Shown here piece after piece: positions 1 to 6,915 of a DNA stretch of 7,897 nt. Origin of the DNA: Candidatus Omnitrophota bacterium (GTDB lineage: Bacteria > Omnitrophota > Gorgyraeia > DTHP01); contig JAMWCG010000040.1 of the NCBI GenBank assembly GCA_023818555.1, positions 1-7,897 of the forward strand. The letters are read 5' to 3'. Each line of letters starts with the position of its first letter. Position 1 is the stretch's first letter. Below the pieces are notes generated by a model that saw only the letters and a program-made list of their open reading frames with translations, did not search any database and was not told where the DNA came from. The translations under genes and the position numbers were made by a program.

Positions 1-153
1 GGGAGAAATTACAATGTGTTTAGGCTTTAATTTTTTTATCTCTTCTAAGGTAATTTTATCATTGCGATAAACAACTAATTCCTCTCCCAACTCTCCCAGA
101 TACTGCACAAGGTTATAAGTAAAGGAGTCGTAATTGTCAATCATTAAAATCAT
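1..153 (-). CDS. trpG/pabA: Class I glutamine amidotransferase, TrpG/PabA type (anthranilate or aminodeoxychorismate synthase component II), N-terminal fragment
   Basis: The first 51 codons are present and the gene runs off the left edge. The protein begins [19 protein letters not shown], followed by GxxxxVxRND and ending in [20 protein letters not shown], the Arg-Asn-Asp and the IVISP strand are hallmarks of the TrpG/PabA N-terminus. The family hydrolyses glutamine and passes ammonia to a chorismate-using partner, for tryptophan or folate synthesis. The catalytic Cys-His-Glu residues lie beyond the window, so activity cannot be checked, and trpG and pabA cannot be told apart. The start at 153 is preceded by AAGGAGG (159-165) with a 5-nt spacer, located inside the last codons of smpB. 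The ATG overlaps the smpB TGA as ATGA, so translation is probably coupled. A second ATG at 144 is less well placed for the ribosome binding site. Confidence 0.93.
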   Translation of the reverse strand, partial: MILMIDNYDSFTYNLVQYLGELGEELVVYRNDKITLEEIKKLKPKHIVISP

Positions 154-605
154 TTTTTCCTCCTTGATTTGATTATCCTGTTTAATCTGCGTTCTTCTTC
201 CCTTCTTCTAATTTCCTCGCGTTTATCATATAATTTCTTTCCTCTCGCTAAAGCCAGTTCTATTTTTACCCACTGATTTTTAAAATATAATCTTAAAGGA
301 ATCAGGGTAAAACCTCGTTCTTTCACCCTCCCTATAAGTCTATCAATTTCTTTCCGGTGTAAAAGTAGTTTTCGTCTCCTTGTCGCATCCTCTTCAGTGA
401 GGCGTGAATAAGCATAGGGACTGATGTGGATATTATAGGCAAAAACTTCTCCATTTTCTATCTTAGCAAAACTATCCCTTATATTCACCTTCCCTTCGCG
501 AACAGACTTTACCTCCGCTCCCAGCAATGCGATTCCTACTTCATAAGTCTCTAAAATCTCATAATCCCTTCTTGCTGACCTATGGGTGGCAATCGTCTTC
601 TCCAT
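150..605 (-). CDS. smpB: SsrA-binding protein SmpB (trans-translation)
   Basis: This 151-residue protein has the normal SmpB length. Family motifs are visible in order: [19 protein letters not shown] near residues 12-30, [15 protein letters not shown] near 31-45, a [10 protein letters not shown] strand near 55-64, [13 protein letters not shown] near 78-90, and [14 protein letters not shown] near 118-131. A Lys/Arg-rich tail follows; in the family this tail folds into a helix in the ribosomal decoding centre. SmpB binds tmRNA and with it rescues ribosomes stalled on mRNAs lacking a stop codon. No ssrA gene is visible here. The ATG at 605 has no Shine-Dalgarno in the usual place; the bases just before it are TTTTTAAAAT. 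A promoter placed so that transcription would begin near the ATG suggests a leaderless mRNA. The stop overlaps the trpG/pabA start (ATGA). Confidence 0.97.
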   Translation of the reverse strand: MEKTIATHRSARRDYEILETYEVGIALLGAEVKSVREGKVNIRDSFAKIENGEVFAYNIHISPYAYSRLTEEDATRRRKLLLHRKEIDRLIGRVKERGFTLIPLRLYFKNQWVKIELALARGKKLYDKREEIRRREEERRLNRIIKSRRKK

Positions 606-613
606 ATTTTAAA

Positions 614-642
614 AATATACCATAGTCTTCTTCTATAATCAA
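614..642 (-). promoter_or_regulatory. Candidate sigma70-type promoter of smpB, positioned for a leaderless transcript
   Basis: On the minus strand, TTGATT (642-637) and TATATT (619-614) are separated by exactly 17 bp. Only 8 bases lie between the -10 box and the smpB ATG at 605, so initiation would fall at or within a couple of bases of the start codon. This fits the absence of a Shine-Dalgarno. The region is AT-rich, so chance matches are possible. Confidence 0.5.
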
Positions 643-791
643 TTATATTTGCGGTTTACCATTCCGTAAATGCGGGCATAATTATTGGGGTCAAGTCCAG
701 ACATCCAATTATACCGACCGAACCTGTATCTTTCTTGAGGACCTAAAGCAGGAAAAACACTATCTATTGAACACTGGAGTGAAGAAAGGGA
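639..791 (-). pseudogene. Unexplained 50-codon coding-like tail, in frame with the FecR-like gene but after its stop
   Basis: Directly after the TAA of the FecR-like gene, the same frame stays open for 50 codons and ends in TGA at 641-639. The last 37 residues look like a genuine protein C-terminus: PALGPQERYRFGRYNWMSG, then LDPNNYARIYGMVNRKYN. They are rich in Tyr, Arg, Asn and Trp and use codons resembling the neighbours. There is no ATG, GTG or TTG start before the ATG at 704, which would give only 21 residues and has no Shine-Dalgarno. The sequence composition differs from the Glu/Ala-rich helical end of the FecR-like protein. It could be the stranded 3' end of a degraded gene, a former extension of the FecR-like gene cut off by a nonsense mutation, stop readthrough, or a chance open frame. 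I do not recognise the family. Confidence 0.4.
642..670 (-). promoter_or_regulatory. Alternative smpB promoter with consensus -10
   Basis: A perfect TATAAT (647-642) is preceded, with a 17-bp spacer, by TTTACG (670-665), which matches the -35 consensus at four of six positions. Initiation near 635 would give a leader of about 30 nt. That leader has GAAGAAG too far from the smpB ATG to act as its ribosome binding site, but close to a 4-codon mini-ORF (ATG at 623, stop TAA ending at 609). The candidate overlaps the end of the coding-like stretch at 639-791. Confidence 0.35.
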
Positions 792-2189
792 TTATTCTAA
801 TCTTCTTAAGGCTTCTTGGGCTTCTTTTGCCTCCAGAGTTTCCGAATATTCCGCGATAACTCTATGATAAAATTCTTTTGCTGCTTCTCTCTCTCCCTTT
901 TCCTCCGCAATTATTCCCAAAGCACACCAGCAAAAAGAAGCAAAGGCAGGAGATTCTTCAGCTACTTCCTGGAATATCTCTTCTGCCTTCTCTAAATTAT
1001 CTAACCAGAAATAATATCCTCCCAAAAAGACCTTTAACTCCGCATAGGCATATTTCTCCACAAGCCCCTCTAAATTCTTAATCACCTCCGCATGCAAAAA
1101 TCTATCTTTATCCCTGAGCGCCTGATTTAATATCCCGATAATCCGCGCTAACTGGCTCTGTAATTCTCGTGGCTCTTTCCCATAAGTATAAAAACGCGGC
1201 TGATGCAAAAATTCCCTTACCCGCAGAGGAGTATCTTGCAAAGCCAGAGAAACAATTATCTTCCCAATCTTCTCTATCTCCCTGAGTATACCCTCTTCCT
1301 CTTTACTTAAAGCCAAAGGTCTACTCGGCCTCTCCCGGGAAAAAACAAGACTCTTCTCCCCTGCCTTTACCAATACACTACCTTTCTCATTCTCCAGACC
1401 CACTACTCCTTCCCAAACCCCTAACCACATCCGCTCATTCTTTACATCTACTTCTACCCCAAAACGCGTTCCATAAGCCACTGCTCTTGCTCTCTCCGTC
1501 TCTACAAAAAACTCCCTCCCCTTGAATCCTTTACCAATGTCCACTAAAACCTTCCCCTTCTTCACCAGAACCTCAGTGGGAATCCTTTTATCCCGCTTAG
1601 AAATACTCACCAGCTTTACCTCGCTATCTTCCTTTATGCGTAACTTCCATAATCCCTTAAGTTCTATGTCTAAAAAACTCCCCGCTTCAGTAGAGATAAG
1701 CGCTCCTCTGCGCAAAGATTTACCTTCCTTTAAATTTTGCCAATGCTTACCGGAAAAAGAACTTCTTACCTCACCTTTGGCTAAAATTACCTGGGGTAAG
1801 CCTACTTCTCCTGCTCGCTGAGCAAAATAAATCCCACCCAGGATAATAATTACTCCTAAACTAATTCTTAACCAGACCGGTTGCGGGGCAAAAATTTTCC
1901 CCAGGTTCTCTATACCTGCCTTGAGCCTTTCCAGGATAAAACTGAAGGAAAAAACCTCCCTCTCCGCCAATCTCTCCGCAAGCCTTTTCTCAAATTTTAG
2001 GTCATAATCAGGAGAAACTTCCACTGGTTCTAAATACTTTAAAGCAGAATTTATTCTCCCTAAATCTTTCCACTCCTGGGCACAAAAAGAGCAAGTTTTA
2101 AGATGTGCTTCTAATTTTTTCTTTTCTTTTAAGGAGAGTCCGCCATCTAAATAATAGGAAAGCCAGATTTTTCTAACTTCGCATTTCAT
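792..2189 (-). CDS. Membrane protein with zf-HC2 anti-sigma-type zinc finger, FecR domain and C-terminal TPR-like repeats
   Basis: The protein has 465 residues. Residues 1-40 form a putative zf-HC2 finger with ligands Cys3, His29, Cys33 and Cys36 (HLKTCSFC) and the typical YLDGxLS segment. A charged linker (41-100) leads to one transmembrane helix near 106-123, followed by the FecR domain at about 132-275. Visible FecR features are KGEVRSSFSGKHWQNLKEG, KKGKVLVDIGKG, and AVAYGTRFGVEVD followed by WEGVVGL. Residues 384-455 look like two TPR units. In the zf-HC2 family, the cytoplasmic finger binds and restrains an ECF sigma factor; FecR domains sit outside and relay a signal. This topology fits that role, but the partner is not proven. 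The ATG is 2 bp after the upstream stop. The Shine-Dalgarno AAGGAGG lies inside the upstream gene with a spacer of 10, so the two genes are very likely co-transcribed. Confidence 0.88.
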   Translation of the reverse strand: MKCEVRKIWLSYYLDGGLSLKEKKKLEAHLKTCSFCAQEWKDLGRINSALKYLEPVEVSPDYDLKFEKRLAERLAEREVFSFSFILERLKAGIENLGKIFAPQPVWLRISLGVIIILGGIYFAQRAGEVGLPQVILAKGEVRSSFSGKHWQNLKEGKSLRRGALISTEAGSFLDIELKGLWKLRIKEDSEVKLVSISKRDKRIPTEVLVKKGKVLVDIGKGFKGREFFVETERARAVAYGTRFGVEVDVKNERMWLGVWEGVVGLENEKGSVLVKAGEKSLVFSRERPSRPLALSKEEEGILREIEKIGKIIVSLALQDTPLRVREFLHQPRFYTYGKEPRELQSQLARIIGILNQALRDKDRFLHAEVIKNLEGLVEKYAYAELKVFLGGYYFWLDNLEKAEEIFQEVAEESPAFASFCWCALGIIAEEKGEREAAKEFYHRVIAEYSETLEAKEAQEALRRLE

Positions 2190-2191
2190 TA

Positions 2192-3457
2192 TTAATTATC
2201 CTCCTTTTTGGGGGGTAATTTCAATAAATTGAAAATAAATTCCCTCTCTAATTTAAAACTAAAAGGGGACTTCAATTTTTCTACTAAATTATCCAGTTTC
2301 TCCTTCAGAAACTCTGCAAAGCGGGTAGCAATTTCCTCGCTAATTAAAAAACTTTTATTATTACCTTGCTCTCTCTTCTTTGTATTTTCTCCAAAAACGC
2401 TCAAAGCAATAATATTATGTAATGCCTCTTCTTCCCTTTCTCTGATTTCTGCTTTAATTTCTTCAGGATTTATGGGGTTGTCATCTGTCTCTTTTTGCAA
2501 ATCCCCTTCCTCTCTTATTTCTTCTTGAGGCTTACCGTTCTCCTTTTTTTGTTGCGGTAAAGGAGAACCTAATTTAACCTCTACAGGCTGAGGTGTAAAG
2601 GTTAATTTTTCTTCCACTTTTTCAGTGGTTTTTATCTCTTCTCTTTCCTTAAGTGGAGGGGAATTATTCTGCATAAAAAAATCGTTGACTCTTTTATCAG
2701 TCTCTTGATGGGGACTTTCTGCTTCTATTTTTGCAAGATTAATTCCCGAATTATTTCCTTGCGGAGATGCAGGACTCCTGGAGACAGAACTCTCCTCCTC
2801 TTTCTTACTACTTATTTCTTTTTCAGAAGACGCCTCTCTTCCCTCCTGCAAAGATAATTCTTCCCTTCTTTTCTCTTTCCCCACCTCGCTTTCTTCTGCA
2901 GAATCTGCTTCTTCTCCCTCCTCTTCTTTATTTACTTGCACTGGAAATAAAGAAGTTAATAAGGTTAGGGTTTCTGGAGAATGATTTTCTTCTGGAGAAA
3001 TATTTAAACTACCTAAGATTGTATAAATATTTGGAGCAGAAACACTCAGGTGAGGTAAGTTCAAAGCGTTTCCCAATTTCAGGTCTATCTTTAGTTGAGA
3101 GGAAGGTAAACTTAAAGGTAAACTTAGACGATTTCCCGAAAGACTATGCTCATTATTTCTATTTACCTCCAGATTTAAACCCTCCAGATTTCCCAAGCCT
3201 GAAGGAAGTGGGGAAGAATTCAATACCGGCTCAGGATTAGAATGAGAAAAGAAAAACGAATTTGAACTATTTAAATTATTATTCCCATTCATTAAGGTAT
3301 TAAAAAAATTCGTGTCCAAAGAAGGAGGTGATTCGGAAGGTATGGGCGGAAGAAAAAAGTTATTATTTTCTTCGCTTATATAAAAAGCAAAAAGAGAAGA
3401 AATAAGGAGAAAAATTCCTCCTATCCCACCTAAGATAGAAAATATCCCTTTTTTCAT
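2192..3457 (-). CDS. Secreted or membrane-anchored low-complexity protein of unknown function
   Basis: I do not recognise this 421-residue protein. It starts MKKGIFSILGGIGGIFLLISS and continues to FAFYIS, a basic N-terminus plus hydrophobic stretch (about 5-27) that fits a signal peptide or signal anchor. Residues 30-175 are rich in Asn, Ser, Leu and Pro. About 176-350 is dense in Glu, Lys and Ser and probably disordered. Residues 368-415 form an amphipathic helix-like end (EEIATRFAEFLKEKLDNLVEKL). There is no cysteine, so it is not a lipoprotein. It is the first gene after a near-consensus promoter and abuts the zf-HC2/FecR gene, which suggests a linked role at the envelope. The start lacks a clear Shine-Dalgarno; an ATG-GAA-TGA mini-ORF ends across it. 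The start is kept because the hydrophobic leader depends on it and the next Met is at residue 56. Confidence 0.8.
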   Translation of the reverse strand: MKKGIFSILGGIGGIFLLISSLFAFYISEENNNFFLPPIPSESPPSLDTNFFNTLMNGNNNLNSSNSFFFSHSNPEPVLNSSPLPSGLGNLEGLNLEVNRNNEHSLSGNRLSLPLSLPSSQLKIDLKLGNALNLPHLSVSAPNIYTILGSLNISPEENHSPETLTLLTSLFPVQVNKEEEGEEADSAEESEVGKEKRREELSLQEGREASSEKEISSKKEEESSVSRSPASPQGNNSGINLAKIEAESPHQETDKRVNDFFMQNNSPPLKEREEIKTTEKVEEKLTFTPQPVEVKLGSPLPQQKKENGKPQEEIREEGDLQKETDDNPINPEEIKAEIREREEEALHNIIALSVFGENTKKREQGNNKSFLISEEIATRFAEFLKEKLDNLVEKLKSPFSFKLEREFIFNLLKLPPKKEDN

Positions 3458-3504
3458 TCCATTTTGTATGGTATTTATTTTATTCTTTCTTAATCTCTAT
3501 ATAA

Positions 3505-3533
3505 AGTATAACACGAATTAAGCAATTTGTCAA
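3505..3533 (-). promoter_or_regulatory. Near-consensus sigma70-type promoter of the low-complexity/FecR operon
   Basis: On the minus strand, a perfect TTGACA (3533-3528) and TATACT (3510-3505, five of six) are separated by 17 bp, in the 90-bp gap between two co-oriented genes. Initiation is expected near 3498, giving a leader of about 40 nt before the ATG at 3457. This indicates that the genes at 2192-3457 and 792-2189 have their own transcript and do not depend on the upstream protease gene. Confidence 0.8.
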
Positions 3534-3547
3534 GGGGAGGGAAAATT

Positions 3548-6500
3548 TTAACCTATTTTTTCCCACACTGCCCCGCTAATTACCGGTAATCCATCAGGAC
3601 CTATGCGCACTTTTGCTCTCCAGATTTCTGGGAGTTTACCCGGTTCTTCTCTAATTTCAAATAGATAAGTATAATCTCCTTCTTTAAATAAATTCGCCAC
3701 AAATTTAATTTTTTCTAAGAGAACACTTGACCCTTTAGCCCGGGTAAGAATATTAATAGAATTGGTAAAATAAGCACGCATCGTTTCTGCAAAGTCCTCT
3801 TCTACATTGGTCATGGCGTAAGCACTCACAAAATTATTGGGATCGTCTTTTGAATCTCGGTAAAGTCTTTGAAATTCTCTTTGTTGTTCTGGACTGAGAA
3901 ATGTTTTATATAATACATGGGATAATTCGTGGAAAAGAATTGCCTGGAAATAAGAAGCATCGCCCCTCTCTCTTTTCAGCTGGATATAGAATTCTGGACT
4001 ATAAAACATGTATACTCTAAAATCCTCTGCTCTTGAGGCAGAAGCCGGATAAAAAGTAGCACCCAATATTGGAAAACTTCTTCCATTTTCTTCAATCACT
4101 ACGGGATTCCCAAAAGCATAAATGGGCAAGTTAGCTAAAGCTCTTCTCACCTTCTCAGGTAACGAATACAAAGTATAATAAACTCCATTAATATAAAATT
4201 GTGTAGGAGTATAAGGTAAAGGAGAAGGAAATGAAACTACTTTTATCTCCGCTCGTCTTTCTAACTCGTTCAGCAAATCAACTGTCCCATCTATAAGATT
4301 TATTCCAAATTCTACTTGTATACCCTGCCGGCTGGGGGTAGGCGGCTGAGGTTGTGTGGGCGGTTGGCTGGGTGTGGTACGAATTTCAAATTTTGCTGGT
4401 TTTGACCAATTTCCATAATAATAGTTCACCCGACCATTAACTACCTCTTTCCTCACACCTCTTACTTTAACTTCGTATTCTCCTGGACGGGTTATTCCTA
4501 AACCCCTTTCAGTGTCCGTGCTATTGCCAATGAGTCTTACAATACTGGTAATATTAGGGTCGGTAACTTTAATAATCCGTGAGAATCCTACCGGCCCAGA
4601 AACTCCCGGACCAGTTATCCAAATTTCATATCCATAATTTGCCTCCTCTATCTTCTCCCAGGAAATCTCTATCCGCCCATCCTGCCTTACTGTCGCTTTA
4701 ACATTTTTTACCTCTCCCACAGTAGGGTTTTGTGTCGGCGGTTGGGGTTGTGTCGGCGGTTGGGGTTGTGTCGGCGGTTGGGGTTGTGTCGGCGGTTGGG
4801 GAATAATAAAATTGACATAATCCGACCAATCACTTTCTTTTATTTCTCCGCGCTCTTCTTTTATTGCCCTCATCCTTACCTTATACTCGCCCGGGTTAAG
4901 TCTTTTGCCCCCTCCATCTACATTTTGGGGACTGAAACGGTAACTGATAGTCTCCGCATCTTTTGCGGTGCGATAAGTATGGACTAAATTATCCTGAACA
5001 TCTCTGATCTCTATTTCATAACCTCCATTTGCCTCTTCTACCTTTTCCCAGGTAATTACCACTTCCGTAGGGCTTGCCTGAACCTTTAATCCTTGAGGAG
5101 TTCCCGGAGGGGTAACTGGAGTAGGTGGTTGGGGTGAGGAAATTCTAAACCTTACTACCTCTGTCCAGGGGCTGGGCTGTTTCCCTGGCTCCTTTGCCCT
5201 TAACCTTACCTGATATGTTCCCGGACCAAGATTCTCAAAGGTATAAGCAGTGGTCCCTTTCCCTACAGAAATAATTTCCCCATTTTCTATATTCTCTCCT
5301 TCCGGAGCAATTTGAATCTCAAATTCTGCTCCTGGGTCACCTGACCACTGCCAGGTTATTGTCGCCTGTGTCCTATCTCCCGACAATGATACTGAAAGAC
5401 CGGTGGGCTGAGCTGAAACCGGAGACTGGGGAACTGCCGAAGGCACAATGGAAAAATTCTCACTTGCTTCACTCAACTCACTTTCCCCTGCTTTGTTTAC
5501 CGCGCTTACCTTTAGATAATAGTTCCCTTGCTCTAAGCCCAATTCTTGAGCAGCGGTAACCAATTTTGTCTCTTTTATACCGGTAATTTTCTTTACTTCC
5601 TTACCTGACTGGTCATAAATATAAAGATTATAACTTTCCGCCTCTTCTACAACATCCCAGGAAATCTCTATTTTTTCATCTGGTTTATAACTGGATTTAT
5701 CGGTTCGGGGTTTTACAGGCCTTGCGGGAGGTTGAAGAGATTTCTCTATTTTAAATACCTCACTGGGTTCACTCCTTTCTCCTTCCCCTGCTGAATTTAA
5801 TCCACTTACACTTACCCGATATTCCTTGCCTTCCTCTAATCCTAATTCCTTCCCTGTAGCAGTATAGGAGGTCTCGGTAAGATTGCTAATTTTCTTCACT
5901 ACCTTTCCTTGCCCATCTAAGATGTAAAGATTATAGGTTATAACTCCCTCTACGGGACTCCAGGTAATGGTAATTGACTCATCAAGTTTATAACTCTCTT
6001 TATCAGTTCTGGGTGCGGGAGGTTTTCCCGGGGACTGGATTACCTTTTCAATCTTAAAAGGCTCACTCATTGGACTGGCTTCTCCGCTTCTTCCCTTCTT
6101 ATTCACTCCCCTTATCCTCGCCCGATAAATTTTCCCTTCTTCCAGCCCGTACTTACTCAAATCCGAGAGTTTTATGGTAAAAGAGTTTTCCTTTATTCCC
6201 GCAATCGTATGGATAATCTTTTCTCCTTTTTCATCTAAGAGCTCCAGAATGTAGGTCTCCGCATCAGCAATCTTTTCCCATTCAATTTTTATCTCGTCAG
6301 AACGCGGTTGAGTTATCTCCGGAGGTTTTGTGGGAGTTGCCGGAGGAAGTGCGTCTGCAAAACCTTGGGGGATTTCTCCATACCATAAACCTGCTCCGAT
6401 ACCTGCTTCAATTAATAAATTCACTCTTTCTCTCCAGAGAGGATGATTCCCATAAAATGGATTCTGCATTAAATTCCTGACCATGGCCGTAAAATCCACC

Positions 6501-6904
6501 TGTGCCAGTGAGTTTGCCTCAGGGAACCATATCCTTACCAATTTTCCTTGCGGGTCTTTTTCTTGATTATAGAGTTCTGCCCATTTCTTCAAGGCAGAAA
6601 TTAAATCCTCAATCTGTTTATCTTTATCTTCATAATGGGTATTTAAAATCCTTTCCACTTCCTGCCAGGCATCAGCATAATTAGGAAGAGATTGCTCCCT
6701 TCTCTCCGAAGAACCTGCATCCGGAGGAAAAGGAAAAGAAAAATCTTCTGGAAAGTTTCTTCTTACGGAATTATTCTGTCCGTAAGTTAAATAAGGAGGT
6801 AATTCCCCTCTCAGAGAAGGAAATTCCGGAAAAGCAAAAACCGCTCTGGTAAGGACAAGAAGATAAACCCATCCACATAAAACTATCTTTTTGTATCTCT
6901 CCAT
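3548..6904 (-). CDS. Secreted multi-FN3 protein with C-terminal ATLF-like (anthrax lethal factor type) zinc metalloprotease domain
   Basis: The protein has 1118 residues from the ATG at 6904. That start is preferred over GTG at 6913 because AGGTGA (6915-6910) sits 5 nt before it. The signal peptide covers about 1-24, with predicted cleavage after AVFA before FPEF. A helical region (about 70-180) is followed by roughly six fibronectin type III domains near 193-286, 295-387, 393-487, 497-589, 601-701 and 730-842, with Gln/Pro/Thr linkers at about 702-726 and 845-857. The C-terminal domain (about 861-1118) contains HELSH at 992-996, giving zinc ligands His992 and His996 and catalytic Glu993. It also has SAYAMTNVEEDFAETMRAYF, which lines up with the lethal factor segment SYGRTNEAEFFAEAF; Tyr1029 and Glu1036 match Tyr728 and Glu735 there. 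All active-site residues are present, so it is probably an active exported peptidase. The substrate is unknown. No convincing promoter is visible upstream. Confidence 0.88.
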   Translation of the reverse strand: MERYKKIVLCGWVYLLVLTRAVFAFPEFPSLRGELPPYLTYGQNNSVRRNFPEDFSFPFPPDAGSSERREQSLPNYADAWQEVERILNTHYEDKDKQIEDLISALKKWAELYNQEKDPQGKLVRIWFPEANSLAQVDFTAMVRNLMQNPFYGNHPLWRERVNLLIEAGIGAGLWYGEIPQGFADALPPATPTKPPEITQPRSDEIKIEWEKIADAETYILELLDEKGEKIIHTIAGIKENSFTIKLSDLSKYGLEEGKIYRARIRGVNKKGRSGEASPMSEPFKIEKVIQSPGKPPAPRTDKESYKLDESITITWSPVEGVITYNLYILDGQGKVVKKISNLTETSYTATGKELGLEEGKEYRVSVSGLNSAGEGERSEPSEVFKIEKSLQPPARPVKPRTDKSSYKPDEKIEISWDVVEEAESYNLYIYDQSGKEVKKITGIKETKLVTAAQELGLEQGNYYLKVSAVNKAGESELSEASENFSIVPSAVPQSPVSAQPTGLSVSLSGDRTQATITWQWSGDPGAEFEIQIAPEGENIENGEIISVGKGTTAYTFENLGPGTYQVRLRAKEPGKQPSPWTEVVRFRISSPQPPTPVTPPGTPQGLKVQASPTEVVITWEKVEEANGGYEIEIRDVQDNLVHTYRTAKDAETISYRFSPQNVDGGGKRLNPGEYKVRMRAIKEERGEIKESDWSDYVNFIIPQPPTQPQPPTQPQPPTQPQPPTQNPTVGEVKNVKATVRQDGRIEISWEKIEEANYGYEIWITGPGVSGPVGFSRIIKVTDPNITSIVRLIGNSTDTERGLGITRPGEYEVKVRGVRKEVVNGRVNYYYGNWSKPAKFEIRTTPSQPPTQPQPPTPSRQGIQVEFGINLIDGTVDLLNELERRAEIKVVSFPSPLPYTPTQFYINGVYYTLYSLPEKVRRALANLPIYAFGNPVVIEENGRSFPILGATFYPASASRAEDFRVYMFYSPEFYIQLKRERGDASYFQAILFHELSHVLYKTFLSPEQQREFQRLYRDSKDDPNNFVSAYAMTNVEEDFAETMRAYFTNSINILTRAKGSSVLLEKIKFVANLFKEGDYTYLFEIREEPGKLPEIWRAKVRIGPDGLPVISGAVWEKIG
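4731..4801. repeat. Four tandem copies of an 18-bp unit encoding a Gln-Pro-Pro-Thr linker
   Basis: The plus-strand unit TGTGTCGGCGGTTGGGGT occurs at 4731, 4749, 4767 and 4785, essentially without mismatch until the end of the last copy. On the coding minus strand each unit gives six residues of the QPPTQP pattern, between the fifth and sixth FN3 domains. Diverged relatives of the unit lie around 4337-4376, in the linker before the protease domain. The near identity of the copies points to recent expansion by slippage, and copy number may vary between strains. Confidence 0.92.
5453..6007 (-). repeat. Tandemly duplicated FN3 modules 2 and 3 inside the protease gene
   Basis: Two adjacent FN3 modules (about 6007-5741 and 5707-5453) are much more alike than the others. 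Both start with PRTDKxSYKxDExIxISW or a near match. Both contain YNLYIxDxxGKxVKKIxxxxET, an ELGLExG turn, and a SAGExExSEPSE-like end. This indicates internal duplication of a roughly 300-bp coding unit, now diverged. Confidence 0.75.
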
Positions 6905-6909
6905 TTCGC

Positions 6910-6915
6910 TCACCT
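6910..6915 (-). promoter_or_regulatory. Shine-Dalgarno that decides the protease start
   Basis: AGGTGA on the minus strand, 5 nt before the ATG at 6904, supports that start over the in-frame GTG at 6913, which this site partly overlaps. The resulting N-terminus (MERYKK, then a hydrophobic core) is a better signal peptide than the GTG form. Confidence 0.7.

Noticed and set aside
639..794. Stop-codon reassignment explaining the FecR-like extension
   Set aside because: TAA ends the genes at 792, 2192 and 3548 and TGA ends smpB, all with sensible product lengths, so a changed code is not supported.
792..2189. Iron-citrate type FecR signalling
   Set aside because: No TonB-dependent receptor, TonB or iron-transport gene is visible, and the zf-HC2/TPR architecture differs from classical FecR.
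878..3240. Plus-strand open frames at 878-1081, 1522-1821, 2208-2528 and 2767-3240
   Set aside because: They lie opposite well-supported minus-strand genes, have Leu/Pro/Ser/Phe-rich shadow composition and no recognisable motifs or ribosome binding sites.
3539..3564. Inverted repeat GGGAAAA...TTTTCCC as terminator of the protease gene
   Set aside because: The stem is only 7 bp and AT-rich with a 12-nt loop. It spans the stop codon and is followed by C-rich sequence, not a T run.
4731..4801. 18-bp array as a CRISPR
   Set aside because: The units are contiguous with no spacers and are in frame within a coding region.
4730..6684. Plus-strand open frames at 4730-4987, 5359-5559 and 6502-6684
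   Set aside because: They are antisense shadows of the FN3-protease gene. The first is just the 18-bp repeat read on the wrong strand.
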